From positions 60,988,872 through 61,052,871 of the forward strand of contig OW121852.1 in assembly GCA_933228895.1 (NCBI GenBank): 64,000 nucleotides of DNA. The letters are read 5' to 3'. The notes beneath the pieces are model-generated. The model was not told where the DNA came from, made no database searches, and saw nothing but the letters and a program-made list of their open reading frames with translations. This stretch comes from Platycnemis pennipes (Eukaryota; Arthropoda; Insecta; Odonata; Platycnemididae). Below, piece after piece: positions 48,301-59,200 of the stretch. Both the position numbers and the translations under genes were made by a program. Position 1 is the first letter of the stretch, and every line of letters starts with the position of its first letter.

Positions 48301-48539
48301 CACTTATTAGTTCAAGACTAATAAATTCCGTTGTTCAAAATGGCCATCGGCAAAATGCACATTTTCCGCTAGTTAATGTCTTATTCCATTTTATTTCCAG
48401 GCCTGAAAACGTCGCCGATTGTGTCCTGAAAGCCGTGAAAAACGCTCCCACAGGTTCAATATGGGTCGCAGACGACGATGAACCGGCCTACGAGATATCG
48501 GTACCCAATTACAAGGACCTGAAAGTGACATCCGATTAG
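36314..48539 (+). CDS. SDR gene C: HPGD-like NAD+-dependent dehydrogenase, complete (259 aa)
   Basis: Exons are 36314-36406, 40938-41061, 42600-42706, 46403-46576, 47229-47371 and 48401-48539 (stop TAG), with GT-AG introns and the same phases as gene B. The glycine motif is TGAAAGIG (11-18), Asp36 marks NAD+ use, position 64 is Asn, NNAG is at 90-93 and the tetrad is Asn107, Ser138, Tyr151, Lys155 (YVASK). Position 148 is Trp instead of the Gln of the prostaglandin enzyme, and 185 is Leu, which predicts a differently shaped substrate pocket. A soluble cytosolic oxidoreductase is expected. Exon 4 differs from gene D at only 7 of 58 residues, and parts of introns 3, 4 and 5 also align with D, so C and D are a recent tandem duplication. 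A deleted mariner lies in intron 3 and a MITE in intron 1. Confidence 0.92.
36521..36780 (+). repeat. tRNA-derived SINE, best-preserved copy
   Basis: The A box is TTGGTATGGTGG (36531-36542) and the B box is GGTTCGAGTCC (36575-36585). The body follows (TTTTCATTGGTATATCGGTC, ATGGGACGTTAAGCCG, GAGCAGGCTAATGCCGACG). No tRNA acceptor stem or CCA context is present, so it is a SINE and not a tRNA gene. It starts about 115 bp after gene C exon 1. Confidence 0.75.
36781..38247. other. gene C intron 1, first part: tRNA-like fragment, otherwise no gene
   Basis: 36835-36905 is a minus-strand tRNA-like head (GGGATTTGAACTC). 38150-38245 is a SINE body fragment (CAGTACTCCGTCCGCCCGGA). Nothing else was recognised. 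Confidence 0.4.
38248..38549. mobile_element. MITE with long (about 50 bp) terminal inverted repeats
   Basis: The left arm reads GGGATTATCTCGAACAGGTA then ACCAAGGAGTCACGTGGTA. The right arm is its near-perfect inverse ending at 38549 (plus strand TACCACGTGACACCTTGG). A related copy lies at 60838-61090. No coding capacity is present. In gene C intron 1. Confidence 0.75.
38550..39962. other. gene C intron 1, middle: no gene seen
   Basis: The minus-strand frame at 38602-38940 has no recognised domain. AT-rich elsewhere. Confidence 0.35.
39963..40165 (-). repeat. tRNA-derived SINE
   Basis: The inverted B box GGAATTCAAACCCGG lies at about 40099-40113, and the inverted A-box side reads CTAACCACTACACCAACCC. 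The body carries AGCGTCCCATCCGACGGACG. A full-length head is visible on the minus strand. Confidence 0.7.
40516..40676. repeat. 161-bp inverted repeat (hairpin)
   Basis: The left arm 40516-40565 (GATCTCTGCATTGTTTTC, then CGTCAGTTGGCTCGTAGA) is the near-perfect inverse of the right arm 40620-40676. The spacer is 54 bp. It could be a fold-back element or the terminal part of a Penelope-like element. It lies in gene C intron 1, 262 bp before exon 2. Confidence 0.65.
43820..44640 (+). mobile_element. mariner transposon, internally deleted
   Basis: The transposase N-terminus (43864-44185) has the HTH and EERSGKPS linker region. The C-terminus (44165-44575) has PRGTTIN, HHENACPHTA and YSHDLAPSDFH. 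The block with the first catalytic Asp is deleted, and the join shifts frame at about 44165-44175. In the second catalytic block Asp is replaced by Glu (HHENA rather than HDNA). The third Asp remains. It is inactive. Terminal repeats were not placed, so the outer limits are approximate. It lies in gene C intron 3, sense orientation. Confidence 0.8.
44641..45339. other. gene C intron 3: no gene seen
   Basis: AT-rich then GC-richer (45130-45300). No domain or repeat was recognised. Confidence 0.35.
45340..45515 (+). repeat. LINE 3' tail with TGATGATGATG end
   Basis: The translation IKKDVKEKTYQGMRELTRD resembles the last residues of a LINE polyprotein. It is followed by AACCAATCTTAGGATTG and a (TGA)n tract. 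Similar tails occur at 46700-46880 (+) and 49530-49640 (-). Confidence 0.5.
46700..46880 (+). repeat. LINE 3' tail with TGATGATG end
   Basis: The translation LLRHIGQVLKDVKENKR then LADRIIEWRAASNQS is a LINE C-terminus. It is followed by AACCAATCTCAGGATTG and TGATGATGG. In gene C intron 4. Confidence 0.55.
48010..48110. repeat. possible Penelope-like element end
   Basis: CCTGAGGACGCTCGCAGTA and GGTGAAACGTCGCCA are typical of Penelope-like 5' regions. It is a short isolated fragment in gene C intron 5. Confidence 0.35.
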
Positions 48540-48815
48540 CAAAATAACCCAAGTGGCTAATTGTAAGACAAAGGGCATACGGTCCACAAAAATGCAGCAA
48601 AGGTTCGGAAGCTAAATCATTATTTCCACCGTAAGTGAAGAGAGAGAAAGGAAGATAAGATAAGAGATGGACAGGGAATCCATACCTATATCGCTAATTC
48701 TGCCAACGTAATGGAGTAAAAATCTCTCATCTGTACCAACAGAATAGTTTTTCCCTTCCTGAAAACATTTCAACCTTCGGCGGCAAAAAATATTACCAAA
48801 ATACTTTGGAAGCTT

Positions 48816-48821
48816 AATAAA
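48816..48821 (+). promoter_or_regulatory. candidate poly(A) signal of gene C
   Basis: AATAAA lies 277 bp past the gene C stop codon. Confidence 0.4.
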
Positions 48822-48972
48822 ATCTAATTCCAATTAATCTGTTTATTTACGATACAAATAAAGAGTGCTTCAAAACACTGAGTAGATGCCTGGTTATATT
48901 TAGATTATATTATGTACTTACGCAACTATATACGGCGTTCCAATGCATTATCATGGAGTAGTAGTATAGGGG

Positions 48973-49380
48973 TAGGGGAGAGCAGGGAATTAGAATGAAG
49001 TGGAGAAGGCATGGGCATGCTAACCTATGGTTAGCAATTATACCAGAATAGGGGTGCTTGGGAAGGATTAGGCCCCACCTACTCCATAAAAAACATTTCG
49101 TTTTATACGGCCTCTCACGGAGACTGCATGTGTATTAAAAACCATAAGTAACAATGGAATGGTACCCCAATTTCATCGCAATGGCGTCAATTAAGTTTAC
49201 TAATGCTATTTAAAGGAGGTATTATTACATTTGTTTACCCTGAGAGTCAATTCCCCTGATAGTCCATTCCTAAAACTGGTTCTGTTTTAAACTACGTATT
49301 TGGCGATTGCTGGTGTGTTTGCGCACTTTCCTCTTTATTTGTCGAATTTTAAAAATGTATTCGATTTGATGTATTTTCTA
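48973..49380 (+). repeat. R1 repeat copy (5' part)
   Basis: It aligns over about 400 bp with 21410-21785. It starts with a diverged R1 terminus (TTAGAATGAAGTGGAGAAGG). In the C-D intergenic region. Confidence 0.65.
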
Positions 49381-49529
49381 CTCTAATTTTTGCCGCGTGG
49401 GAAAATGTATCCGAACGAAAGGCTCCAAAAAGTTTGATTTTTAACAGAAGTTCCATAGTTTTATTAACTGGAGCACAGCACTTTCAGCCCAAAAATCTCT
49501 TGTACCTTTTCAGGTTCTCTCTCCCTACC

Positions 49530-49640
49530 AATCATCATCATCATGGTCAACATTCGTAAGATTGGTTTGACGCAGCCCTCCACTCGATTCTTTTGTCGGT
49601 CAACCTCTTCATATTAACTTGATTCCTCTCTTTCACATCC
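49530..49640 (-). repeat. LINE 3' tail, antisense
   Basis: ATCATCATCATCAT is followed by TTGGTTTGACGCAGCCCTCC and CTTTCACATCC. This is the inverse of the tails at 45340 and 46700. Confidence 0.5.
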
Positions 49641-49734
49641 TCCACAACCCGTTCCATCTAAAACTTAGCTTTTTTTATTTTTCGGAGCTTTTACGTCTGA
49701 TGAATGTGCGTACCGCAGAAAATTATTTTTTTGT

Positions 49735-50720
49735 TCAACAGACAAATTTACCGCCAAATGGACGGGCTGGCCATGGGTAGCCCACTCTCATCCTTAATAG
49801 TGGAAGTTTTCATGGACCATTGGGAACATATGTAATCAATACCCAAAACGATTTTATTAGAAATGTACTCTACTTGTATGTTGATGATATTTCGTGCCTC
49901 TGGACGGGTAGTAAGCGACAGTTGGAACAATTTTTATCCCACTTGAACAGCATACATCCTAATGTTCAATTGACCATGGAAATCGGAGGGACAGTTTCAA
50001 ACTTTTTAGACCTGACCATATATTTGGAGGGCAATAGACACAGCTTCTCCATTTATAGGAAACCGACTAACACCGAAGCAATTATGCCCAGTGACTCATA
50101 CCACCCGCACTCCCACAAACATGCCGTTTTCCGTTCTAAGGTCCACCGCTTAATCAACATTCCCTCTCCTCCCAATGCTTTGACACGGAAATCCAAATAT
50201 TAAAACAGATAGCTTTTAATAACGGATATAGCGAAGTCATCGTGGATAACATTTTAACGAAAAAAACTAAGACCACGTGCCATCCAACAACTTACTCCCA
50301 TGTTATCCAGCCATCACAGCCCCACTAAATATTGCCATTCTATGGAAATGTGTCTTATGCTACTTCACACGCGATCCGAAAGTCTCCTTTAAAATCTGTT
50401 TTTACGTCCCGAAAATAATTTTTAGTACCCTGACCAACGCCAAAGATCTTTTTGACCCCAATCGGAAGAGCGGAGTAAATTAAATTAAGTGCGACGACTG
50501 CTCCAGCTACTACATTGGACAGACGGGAAGAAGCTTCTCCAAAAGGATGAACGAGCATAAGAGCTGCTTCCGAAACGGTGACCTGACCTCCAGCTTCGCA
50601 CAACATCTAATTGAAGAGGGTCACCACAGCTCCTTTGAGCCCCAAATCCTCCATTTGGCCCCCAAAGGCCGAAAGCTGGATGCCAGGGAGCAACGAGAAA
50701 TTGGCCTCCATTGCTAGGAT
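49735..50720 (+). mobile_element. Penelope-like element: RT plus GIY-YIG nuclease, broken
   Basis: The reading frames in order are MDGLAMGSPLSSLIVEVFMD (about 49757-49816), then after a frameshift LYLYVDDISCLW with the RT catalytic YVDD (about 49870), then FLDLTIYLEGN. A C-terminal YYIGQTGRSFSKRMNEHK (about 50506-50560) carries the GIY-YIG endonuclease signature, followed by EEGHHSSFEPQIL. This RT and GIY-YIG pairing defines Penelope-like elements. Stops and frameshifts make it inactive, and it is 5'-truncated. It lies between genes C and D. Confidence 0.8.
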
Positions 50721-51019
50721 CCTGAACTGTTGAACAACATTACCATTTTTAACGTCCCACCCCTAATTTCAGTTGTTTTACCCACGGACAACCCACCACC
50801 TATTCAACCTGCCCCTAATCCCTTTTCAACAATCCACCCTCATATTCCCTCACATGTCATCGTCCATGCCTCACTGCCGTAAAGAAACGTGCTCCAGATA
50901 TACGTTCTGATGAATTGTTTCCTTACTTCTAAGCTTGTATTTCCAGCTGTGAGTAGATTACTTGTACAGTAGAGTAGATTATCTACTAATGTGTGTATGA
51001 ATAAAGTGAAGATGCATTA

Positions 51020-51239
51020 AGGCCGCTTTACACGATACAACTTTTTGTACAAACGATTGTATGAGGAAATTGTACCGTGTAAAGCGGCAAATTGTGTGAA
51101 CGCTTGTGCGAATGTCTGAATGACTGTACGGAAAATAGAATCTGTTCTAATTCCATTCAGACAAACATACAATTTCGTTCAGTTTATACAAGCGTTTGTA
51201 CAGGAAATTGTACAAAATTTGTATCCAGTAAAGCCGCCT
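51020..51239. mobile_element. Harbinger-like MITE, both ends present
   Basis: The left end AGGCCGCTTTACACGATACA is inversely repeated at the right (TTGTATCCAGTAAAGCCGCC). Flanking TTA (left) and TAA (right) are compatible with a degenerated 3-bp target. Internally GTGTAAAGCGGC recurs, so the interior is itself palindromic. Same family as 4233-4451. Confidence 0.7.
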
Positions 51240-52456
51240 TAAGACCTTACGCGCAGTCTGTTCGCCTGCTAAATTCAGGACCTAAATAAAATGTCCCATT
51301 TTACTGTGTTTAAACTGACAACTGTTCACGAACCTCAGATGAAGGGTTATTTAAGGATTATAATATTAAATTTATTCAAGAAAATGTAACACATATAGTA
51401 GCTAAGACAGAAAAAATTTCACATAGGTAGCATCCAGTAATAATGGGATAATTCAGGGGGTTCAACAATAGGAACCTAATAGTAATCCATGCGATAAGCG
51501 ATCAATAAAGAAGGGAGCCCACAGCCCTTCAAAAAAAAAATTAATTCAAATACACCACTACCCGTATACGATCGTGGGTACTCCTAACTACGACTTGCAG
51601 GCAGGTTAAACTTGTATCATATTCACATGTTGTCATCGGATACATGAAGTACATTTCTTTCAGGTTTTTTTACTACTAAGGTCATTGCGCCATTACGGGT
51701 AAGCGGGTAATTGGGCAGATATACGTCTGAGGTAAGTGGGTGCATGATGGAGAGATTACTCTCTTCATGACAGGTGCCCGCGATTCGTGATTCGCGTCCT
51801 TCGTGATTAGCAGAGTACTGAACGTTCGGAGTACTGATTTTATGTAATATACCAGGGCTGAGTGGTGAGAACAAATTATGTAACGTTAAAAGGGACATAC
51901 CTTCGGAGAAAGATAATATGTGAGTATAACCAAAGGAAAAAATTCTTACATTAGACAATAATTAATTTATTATTAGTTTTGGGTAGTCTTGAATTAACCC
52001 GTATTAGGACTACCATCATTAAACTTAGTTACGCTTAACAACTCAACATGCAGCACATAAGGGAAATACAAAATACATAGTAATTTTATCACTACGTTCA
52101 CAATCAACAATATTGTAATTTTATTTATGTGCATTTATAATCGATTTCCTGTTAAAATAATAATGATAACACACAAAATAATTAGTGAATTAATCATAGA
52201 CTTAAGAATTAAATAGGTATTATACACACGTTTGTTTATTCATTCACAAAAAGGAGATGGTTCATTAATAGCAATACGTAATTTTAAGGGAGGGTCTAAG
52301 ATAATGTTATGGAGAATTATATGGTGAAAAGGGTTGGGGGAGGGGGGGGGGAATAGTGGAAAATTGGCATTACGTAATATATTGATAGTCCCTTAAGTAC
52401 GGATTGGTATATTATAGAAAAATCTTCCACTGCTGGAACACAATACCAGGCAAAAA
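51240..52456. other. C-D intergenic: no gene seen
   Basis: AT-rich, with a G-rich run near 52336-52352. Nothing was recognised. Confidence 0.4.
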
Positions 52457-52685
52457 ATGTAAATCTGAGGGGTGGGCGGGGGCCTTCTGGAGCCCCCCTG
52501 GCAGTTAGACCTCTTTAGATCCATTGTACCTACCCACATTTAACCTGCCCGCCATTCGCAGACAAGGGACAAGAGCACCACGGTAAAGGTATGGAGGGGG
52601 TCTACCCATCCAACCTCCGTCCGGGCCCAACGTTGCTTAACTTCGGTGATCTGACGGGAACCGGTGTATCAACGTAGCTTCAGTA
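52457..52685 (-). repeat. 5S rRNA-derived SINE (copy 2)
   Basis: The minus strand from 52685 to about 52603 resembles 5S rRNA: ATACACCGGTTCCCGTCAGA, GATCACCGAAGTTAAGCAAC, then GGATGGGTAGACC. These include the internal A-box and C-box promoter regions. The rest is the non-5S body shared with 13299-13440. The 5S part is better preserved here than in copy 1. Confidence 0.75.
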
Positions 52686-53111
52686 AATTACAGGCAATCG
52701 AGATAATGTACTCAAGCCAATAAACCAACCCGATTCCCTCACTAATGGCGGGATGAAATTCACGCATCATGTTAGGGGAACAAGGTCTTTTTTCCCCTGT
52801 GCCACCAAGGGTTTTCCCGAAAGATCTGGTAACTAATAAATTAAGCCAACTTGGCCTTGATTTGTGGCACCCAAAGGCCACTGAAAACCCGATTCAAACC
52901 TAAAACCTTGGGTTAGTATCCAAACTCACCAACCGCTAGTTTACGTAACCTGGTTTACTTCAAGATACCACAGGAAAAAACTTCAGGCGGGTAAGTCAGA
53001 TAAGGAGGTATTCCCGTAATCTCTAAGTCGCTTCTATCACAATTACTTCCCTGCCCATTAAGATTCCCCATCGCCTAGCACCCCCTTACTCCCCTTCTCC
53101 TCCCCTTCCGT
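52686..53111. other. upstream region of gene D: tRNA-like fragment and C/T-rich tract
   Basis: 52860-52950 is a minus-strand tRNA-like head (CCGATTCAAACC). 53066-53110 is C/T-rich, as upstream of genes B and C. Confidence 0.4.
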
Positions 53112-53122
53112 TAATGTATGAA
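53112..53122 (+). promoter_or_regulatory. degenerate TATA region of SDR gene D
   Basis: TAATGTATGAA aligns with the TATATATGAA of gene C at a similar distance (about 120 bp) from the start codon. The downstream GCAACTGG aligns with gene C GAACTGG. The core is no longer a good TATA box. Confidence 0.35.
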
Positions 53123-53235
53123 ATGCTTTGTGCAACTGGCTGACAAAAGGCTCCGCAATCCGATAAGTGAAAATAAGCGATCTGGTACCGTTCACAGCGT
53201 TCGGTAGCCTCTCGCGTACACTTCGTTCCTCGGCG

Positions 53236-56200
53236 ATGGACCCGAACGGTAAGGTAGCCATAGTCACGGGAGGGGCGGCCGGAATTGGACTCAGCATCGC
53301 CAAGACATTCTTGGAGAACGGCGTGTCGGTACGTTGCAATTCTTTCTAACCTGGTTAACACATTCCATCAAATCATGACCATTACGTGATAGTGTTCCGA
53401 TTACAATTCTTTTTGTCACCTCGCACGATGTAAATGGCACTTCATCTACTTCTACACGATACCCTGCAAGCCACCGCGAGGGTGTGTGGCAGGGGGTGAA
53501 GATCACCAAGCATGCACTATTGGCATGCAAACAAGCAACTAAAGGGTCTCATGCAACTAGATTGTTAGTATCTACAGTATTTAAGGGATCAATACATGCA
53601 TCATGCACTACAGACTACTCTAAAATATTTCCCTTACCTATCCCTTTGCTATGCTGCCTATTCTGTTCTCTTATAGTACGGGGTAAAAATGCCATTTTGA
53701 ATCTATCAGTACGACAATCTATCTCTCTGATCTTATTTATCTGGTCGAATCTAGCAAAATACGCTGGTGTTTTTAATATGTGCCTAACATCTTCAGTAAA
53801 GTCATTGCATTGCAATTCTCTTCAATGCATTCGATTGACAGTTAATTTAGATTTAATCTTATCTAATCTATTACGCCTATATCACCTTCACGGTTGGTGA
53901 ACTATCACCCCTGCAATATGCCCTTACGGCGGTTGCTGAAGATTGAAATAATAAAGGCGCCGATGAGAGCATGGTACTTTAAACGCTAGGAGGAGAGTAA
54001 TGGCAGCAAATACCGGAATACGTCCAAGGCCTTATTCTGGAAATACTAAGCCACAAACTGTTTACATTTCACGTTAAAATCAAAGTACATAATATTGGAA
54101 ACTAGTGTTGTATCACCGTATACCATTTAAAATAAATACACTAATATTTTCAGGTCGCCCTATTGGACCTAAACAAGGAAAAGGGAGAGGAGATCAAGAA
54201 GCAATTACAGGAAAAATACGGAGAAAAAAAACTGGATTTCTTTGCTTGCAATGTGGCTACTAAGGAAGACTTCCAAGGTCTGTCAGGTCCAAAATGTCCA
54301 AGGTCTCAGTTTACTGAGCCAAAAAAAATGCAATATTCTATGGTGTTCACTACATCATTTGAAGAAGTGATGGTGAACACCTTCAGAAAATACAAAGTTA
54401 TTAATCTGAAATTTTGGCTTTGAGTTTCGTTTGGTCGATGGTTTAAGAATTAGGGGATTAGATTCCATTAATGGAAAGTACCTGACAGAAAAAAGCATTA
54501 ATCTTATTGAAAGGATTTCCGTCATACTCTCACAAAAAATTATAAAAACGTATTACCCTCATACTACACTGAAGAGCCAAGAAAAAACTTTGCTATATTC
54601 TTGAAAGTCATTACCGACTGAGAACTCAGATACGATACATCGTAACTGAACACATATTTCGTTCAAGTTTTATATCGAGTTTCGTTTTCTCTTCTACAAA
54701 ATGTCCAACCATTCAGGCTTTTTCAGGCCACAAAATAATTTTTAGGCTTATTACCATATTATCGCAAATAATACTTCTGGTTCGTGTTCCTGCCTTTCAG
54801 TAGAAACCAAAAAGGCTCACAGTCCGAGTAATCTTAGATTAACACATAATTATAGAGGGGAATATCATAGGTTATATCATATTTATTTATTATTCATTTT
54901 TCATTGAGAAGTGTAAGTGTACCAAGTTTCAGCCATGGAATTAACATGCATTTAGTTTCGTATTTAATATTGTTTCACTTCATATGAGCATGATTGCGAC
55001 CTGTGGATCAATTACTATTTTATATTTTTCATCCTAAAATACGGTTGGTTGTTATTACATATTGTTGTGAATAAAATAATGTTTTTAAAGATTGTGGAAT
55101 AGTATTCTCACCGACATTGAGGAATCTAGTTCAATATTCGCTTTTAAAAAAAGATTTCTTTGGCATATATTCAAACAAGAAGAGTTTTAATTTAAATTTA
55201 TGAAAATATATATAGAAGGAGCTGTTTTATTTCCCTTGATCTATATGTAACCGCTTTGAAAATGGATGTATGTGTTTCGAGCTCAATCATTTATGTATTT
55301 TTTTGCATGTTCTTAGTGGACGAAGACGTCCAAAACAATAAAATATTTCTATCCTATTCTAAAATAAATGTAGAGAATGTAGTGATAGTGGTACGACTCT
55401 GATGAATATTATATACTGCATGAACTAATGTGTTCATGTTTACATTTTTTTCCGTTCAGGTGCAATTAAGAAGGCCGTGGATAGGTTTTCCGGACTCGAT
55501 ATTTTTGTAAACAACGCGGGAATCGTATCATCTACTAGGTGGGAAAACGTCATCGAAGTCAACCTGGTGAGTCAAACGATAGTCCTGTTCATTGAATTTC
55601 ACATGTGAAGAATCATAAATTAGCCAACCAAAGCTTGGAGAGAAACGACTTCCTTCAAAAAGCCTTCCATTTCTTTTCTCAGTATTTTTAATAGGTGCAA
55701 AAGTTGTTACGCAAACGTTTGGACATCTGGGAAGTCACAGAAATGAGATAATTGCAAAACATATCGGTCATTGAACGCCTCAATGCACTTCTGAAAGTGG
55801 TCTCCTTCTACACTTAGTATCTCTATAATCTTGATACTAGCGTGGAAACTATTTCAATACTGTTTTAAACATTCAAGCAATACAATATATGGATTTTCTT
55901 CCTCATCATATCCTCACTGTCTACATTCACGCCCCGAAGTAAATGTTTTAATAGGGTGTTAAAAAGGTAAGAAAGTTTACCCTGGATGGTAAAGGAAGAA
56001 TGAAAATGAAGCGACTATGAGCAAAGATGGAAAAGAGATGTTAGGGGAGGAAGAAATAAGGGAAATATGGAGAGAGTGTACGGGAGACATGCATAAGACG
56101 AGAGAAAAGCCGGATTAAGTGGACAGAAAACTCGAGTTGGAGGTGGAAGAAGAGAAGAGAGGTCCTTAAGAGTTCTAAAGTCTGAGAAAGTACAAGCAAT

Positions 56201-59200
56201 AAAAAATATGAAAAATTGAAAGGCAATGGGAATAGAAGAATTTCCTATTGAAATTTTTAAAAGCTTAGTAGAAGAGGGCCAAAAAGAAATAATGGAAATG
56301 TGTAACAAAATATATGATAAGGAAATATGGCCAGATGACTTTGTAAAGACGATTATGTTATCAATTCCAAAAAAAGGAGGTACCAGAAAGTGTGAGGAAC
56401 GTAGAACCATAAGTATAATTCACACACGCTGCTAAAATATTGTTGAGAGTTCTGAACCTGAGACTACAATGAATAATGGAAGAAAATGTAGGCGAGGAGC
56501 AGTTCGGCTTCAAAAGAGGAAGGGGTACAAGAGAAGCCATTGTGCTGCTTGGGGTAACTGGTGAAAGATATAGGGAAAGAGGAAAACGAGTAAACTTCTA
56601 AATTATAGATCTGTAAATAGCATTTGAACGGGTAAAATGGTATAAGCTGATGGAGATTCTTAAAATAAAGAAAGTAGACTGGAAGGATTTGGAGGTTGAT
56701 AAGACGAGACCCAGAAGGTGGCCATTAAAATTATTGGAAAATTGACAGAACTGGATGGACCTGGGTAGAGGGGTTAGGCAAGGCCGCTGCCTTTCACCAA
56801 CATTATTCAATATCTGCATTGATGAGATGCTCAACAAAACCCTGGAGAATGGAAAAGGGATAAGAATTGGAGGACGGGAGATAAAATGCACCAGATTTGC
56901 TTTTGACATGGTGATCTTAGCCGATCATGACTAGGCACTTCAAGGAATAATAAAAAGTTTAGAGGAAAGAATGAATGAATATTGAATGAATGTAAATGTT
57001 GGAAAAATGAAAGTTATGAGAGTAAAGGATAGAGGAGATGTGAATGTTATGACAAATGAGGGAAGAATAGAGCAGGTAGGAAGGTATATATATCTGGGGA
57101 GCATGCTGACTGAAGATCGGATGTGGTATAGAGATTAAGTCAAATTTGGATATGGGAAAGGAAAGATTTAATAAAAATAGAAATATGTTATGCAGCGGTA
57201 TAAATCTAGACTGAAGAAGAGACTGGTAAAATGTTGTGTGTGGAGTGTTATGTTGCATGGATGTGAAACATGGACCTTGGGAAGAAGAGAGAAGGATAGG
57301 ATCAATGCTTTTGAGATGCAAGTGTGGAGGAGGCTAGAGAGAGCGAAATGGATGGATAGAGTAAGAATGAAGGAGGTGCTGGAAATAGTTAGGGAGGATA
57401 GAACGCTACTGAAAACAATACAGAAGAGAAATGGAAACTGGATCGGATACATTTTAAGATGGAAAGGGATATTAAATACAGCAGTTGAGGGAACAGTGGA
57501 GGGAGAAAAGAGAAGAGGAAGAATAAGACTGAAAATGGCAGACCAAGTGAAGATAGGAGGGTACAAGGAAACCAAGGAAGAGGCCCGGAACAGGACGAAT
57601 TGGAGACAGCTTTGGTCTTGGGGACCTGCCAGTAGGCAAAATTTCAGTTGATGATGAAGATAAGGTGGATATCAAGAAATTTCAAGTGCACGTGCATCAA
57701 TGTAGAAACGTTAACAAAAAACTCATAATATTTTGGCACGCAGCATCAATGAAGTAAAATACCGGCAACGTTATTCTCATACCATCCACTGAGTATAGGC
57801 AAAGTGTTGCTATTTGATATCGCCCTAGTGGGGTAACTACGGGGAAAAACTCAGAGCAGTGTATAAAAATGTCATAAAATCAGAGCAGTGTATACATCAG
57901 TATAAAGAAAAATTAAAAGTAGATTGTTATAATTATTGTCTGGTATTCAATTGGTAATGGTAGACTTTACTAAGCTTCATTTATTTTTACCAACGCGCCA
58001 TAAAAATCCTTGCTATTCATATTTCCTTTCGCTAATTAGCACACTTAAGGGGGTAGGCATCAAGTGGAATGAGAGGCTATTTACTTTCAAATTCGTCGCA
58101 AATAAAGGCGACTTATTATCACCAATATTTATTTATTCCTTCGCCCGAAAATACCAATATTCTTCCTGGACTTTCTTGCATTCATCTTCCCATAACCGCC
58201 TTCAGAATCCCATTTCCTCTAATTACTTATTGCATCATACTTATCTGGTTCTTTCATTTCGTTCCATGATTCCTTCCGGAATGAAAAGTAAAGGAAGCTT
58301 CTCATTACCTTCCCTGCAGAAAAAACTAGGGTTTACTCCGAAAAGATGCAAAATTTTTAAGCATACGAAGTATTTTTCCGTTGCCTAATTTTCGTAACGA
58401 TAAAACTGTTCGCAATCACTGAACCCGCTTCAAATAGGCCAAAAATCTTTAAAAGAAAATGATAGGTATTTACTTTTTGCTCCAGATAGGGATGATGAGG
58501 GGTGCTGAGGAGGCTCTAAAGTACATGAGCAAGGAGAAGGGAGGCAGTGGTGGAGTGGTGATCAACATCGCCTCAGTCCTAGCATTCATGCCCCACGCTG
58601 ATTGGTCAACGTACATCGCCTCAAAATGCGGCGTGATCGGATTCACCAGATCTCTCGGGGTGAGTAATAATCAGTGATGGGAGGCAAATGAATAAAAGTA
58701 CCTCAGTTACCGGTAATGATTACTTTTTAGGTATTTTTACTTGTAATAGTTACATTTAAAATATTTATTTATTATGTGTTCATCCAACAAGGGGAAGGTA
58801 ATTACAGATTTAACTCCAACAGTTACAATTACAATATCATAACAGTTAAGGCAGGCTGGAAGAATACTTAAACATTACTTTAAATTAGTGTACACATCGC
58901 GAACTTTCTTCACGCTTTCCATTAATTCCTCCCGAAAGTGCTCCTTATCATTAAATAAATATAGATATTTACAAATTATAAAAAGCCCTTTTTTGCCTCC
59001 CCATAGTAGTTGGGATTATTGTGGATTTGGTTAAAAATGTTACGATCACTTGTAATCTACTTATGGTTTTTTACATTAATCTTTATTTTATTGATTTTTG
59101 TCTTGCATGATAAATTCATACTACTGTTTTTCGCAGACGCCCTCTCGTGGCTATATTCTGAATAGTCGGCGTTCCAGGCGTTCGAGGGCGAACGAACGCC

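Noticed and set aside
52603..52685. 5S rRNA gene
   Set aside because: Only part of 5S is present, with mutations, and the same non-5S body is attached in a second copy.
53167..53235. upstream in-frame ATG as the start of gene D
   Set aside because: Genes B and C start at the ATG aligned with 53236, and the extra 23 residues have no counterpart. It is likely leader.
57936..58388. 150-codon plus-strand open frame in gene D intron 3
   Set aside because: Low-complexity, hydrophobic/aromatic translation with no family resemblance. It ends where intron homology with gene C begins.
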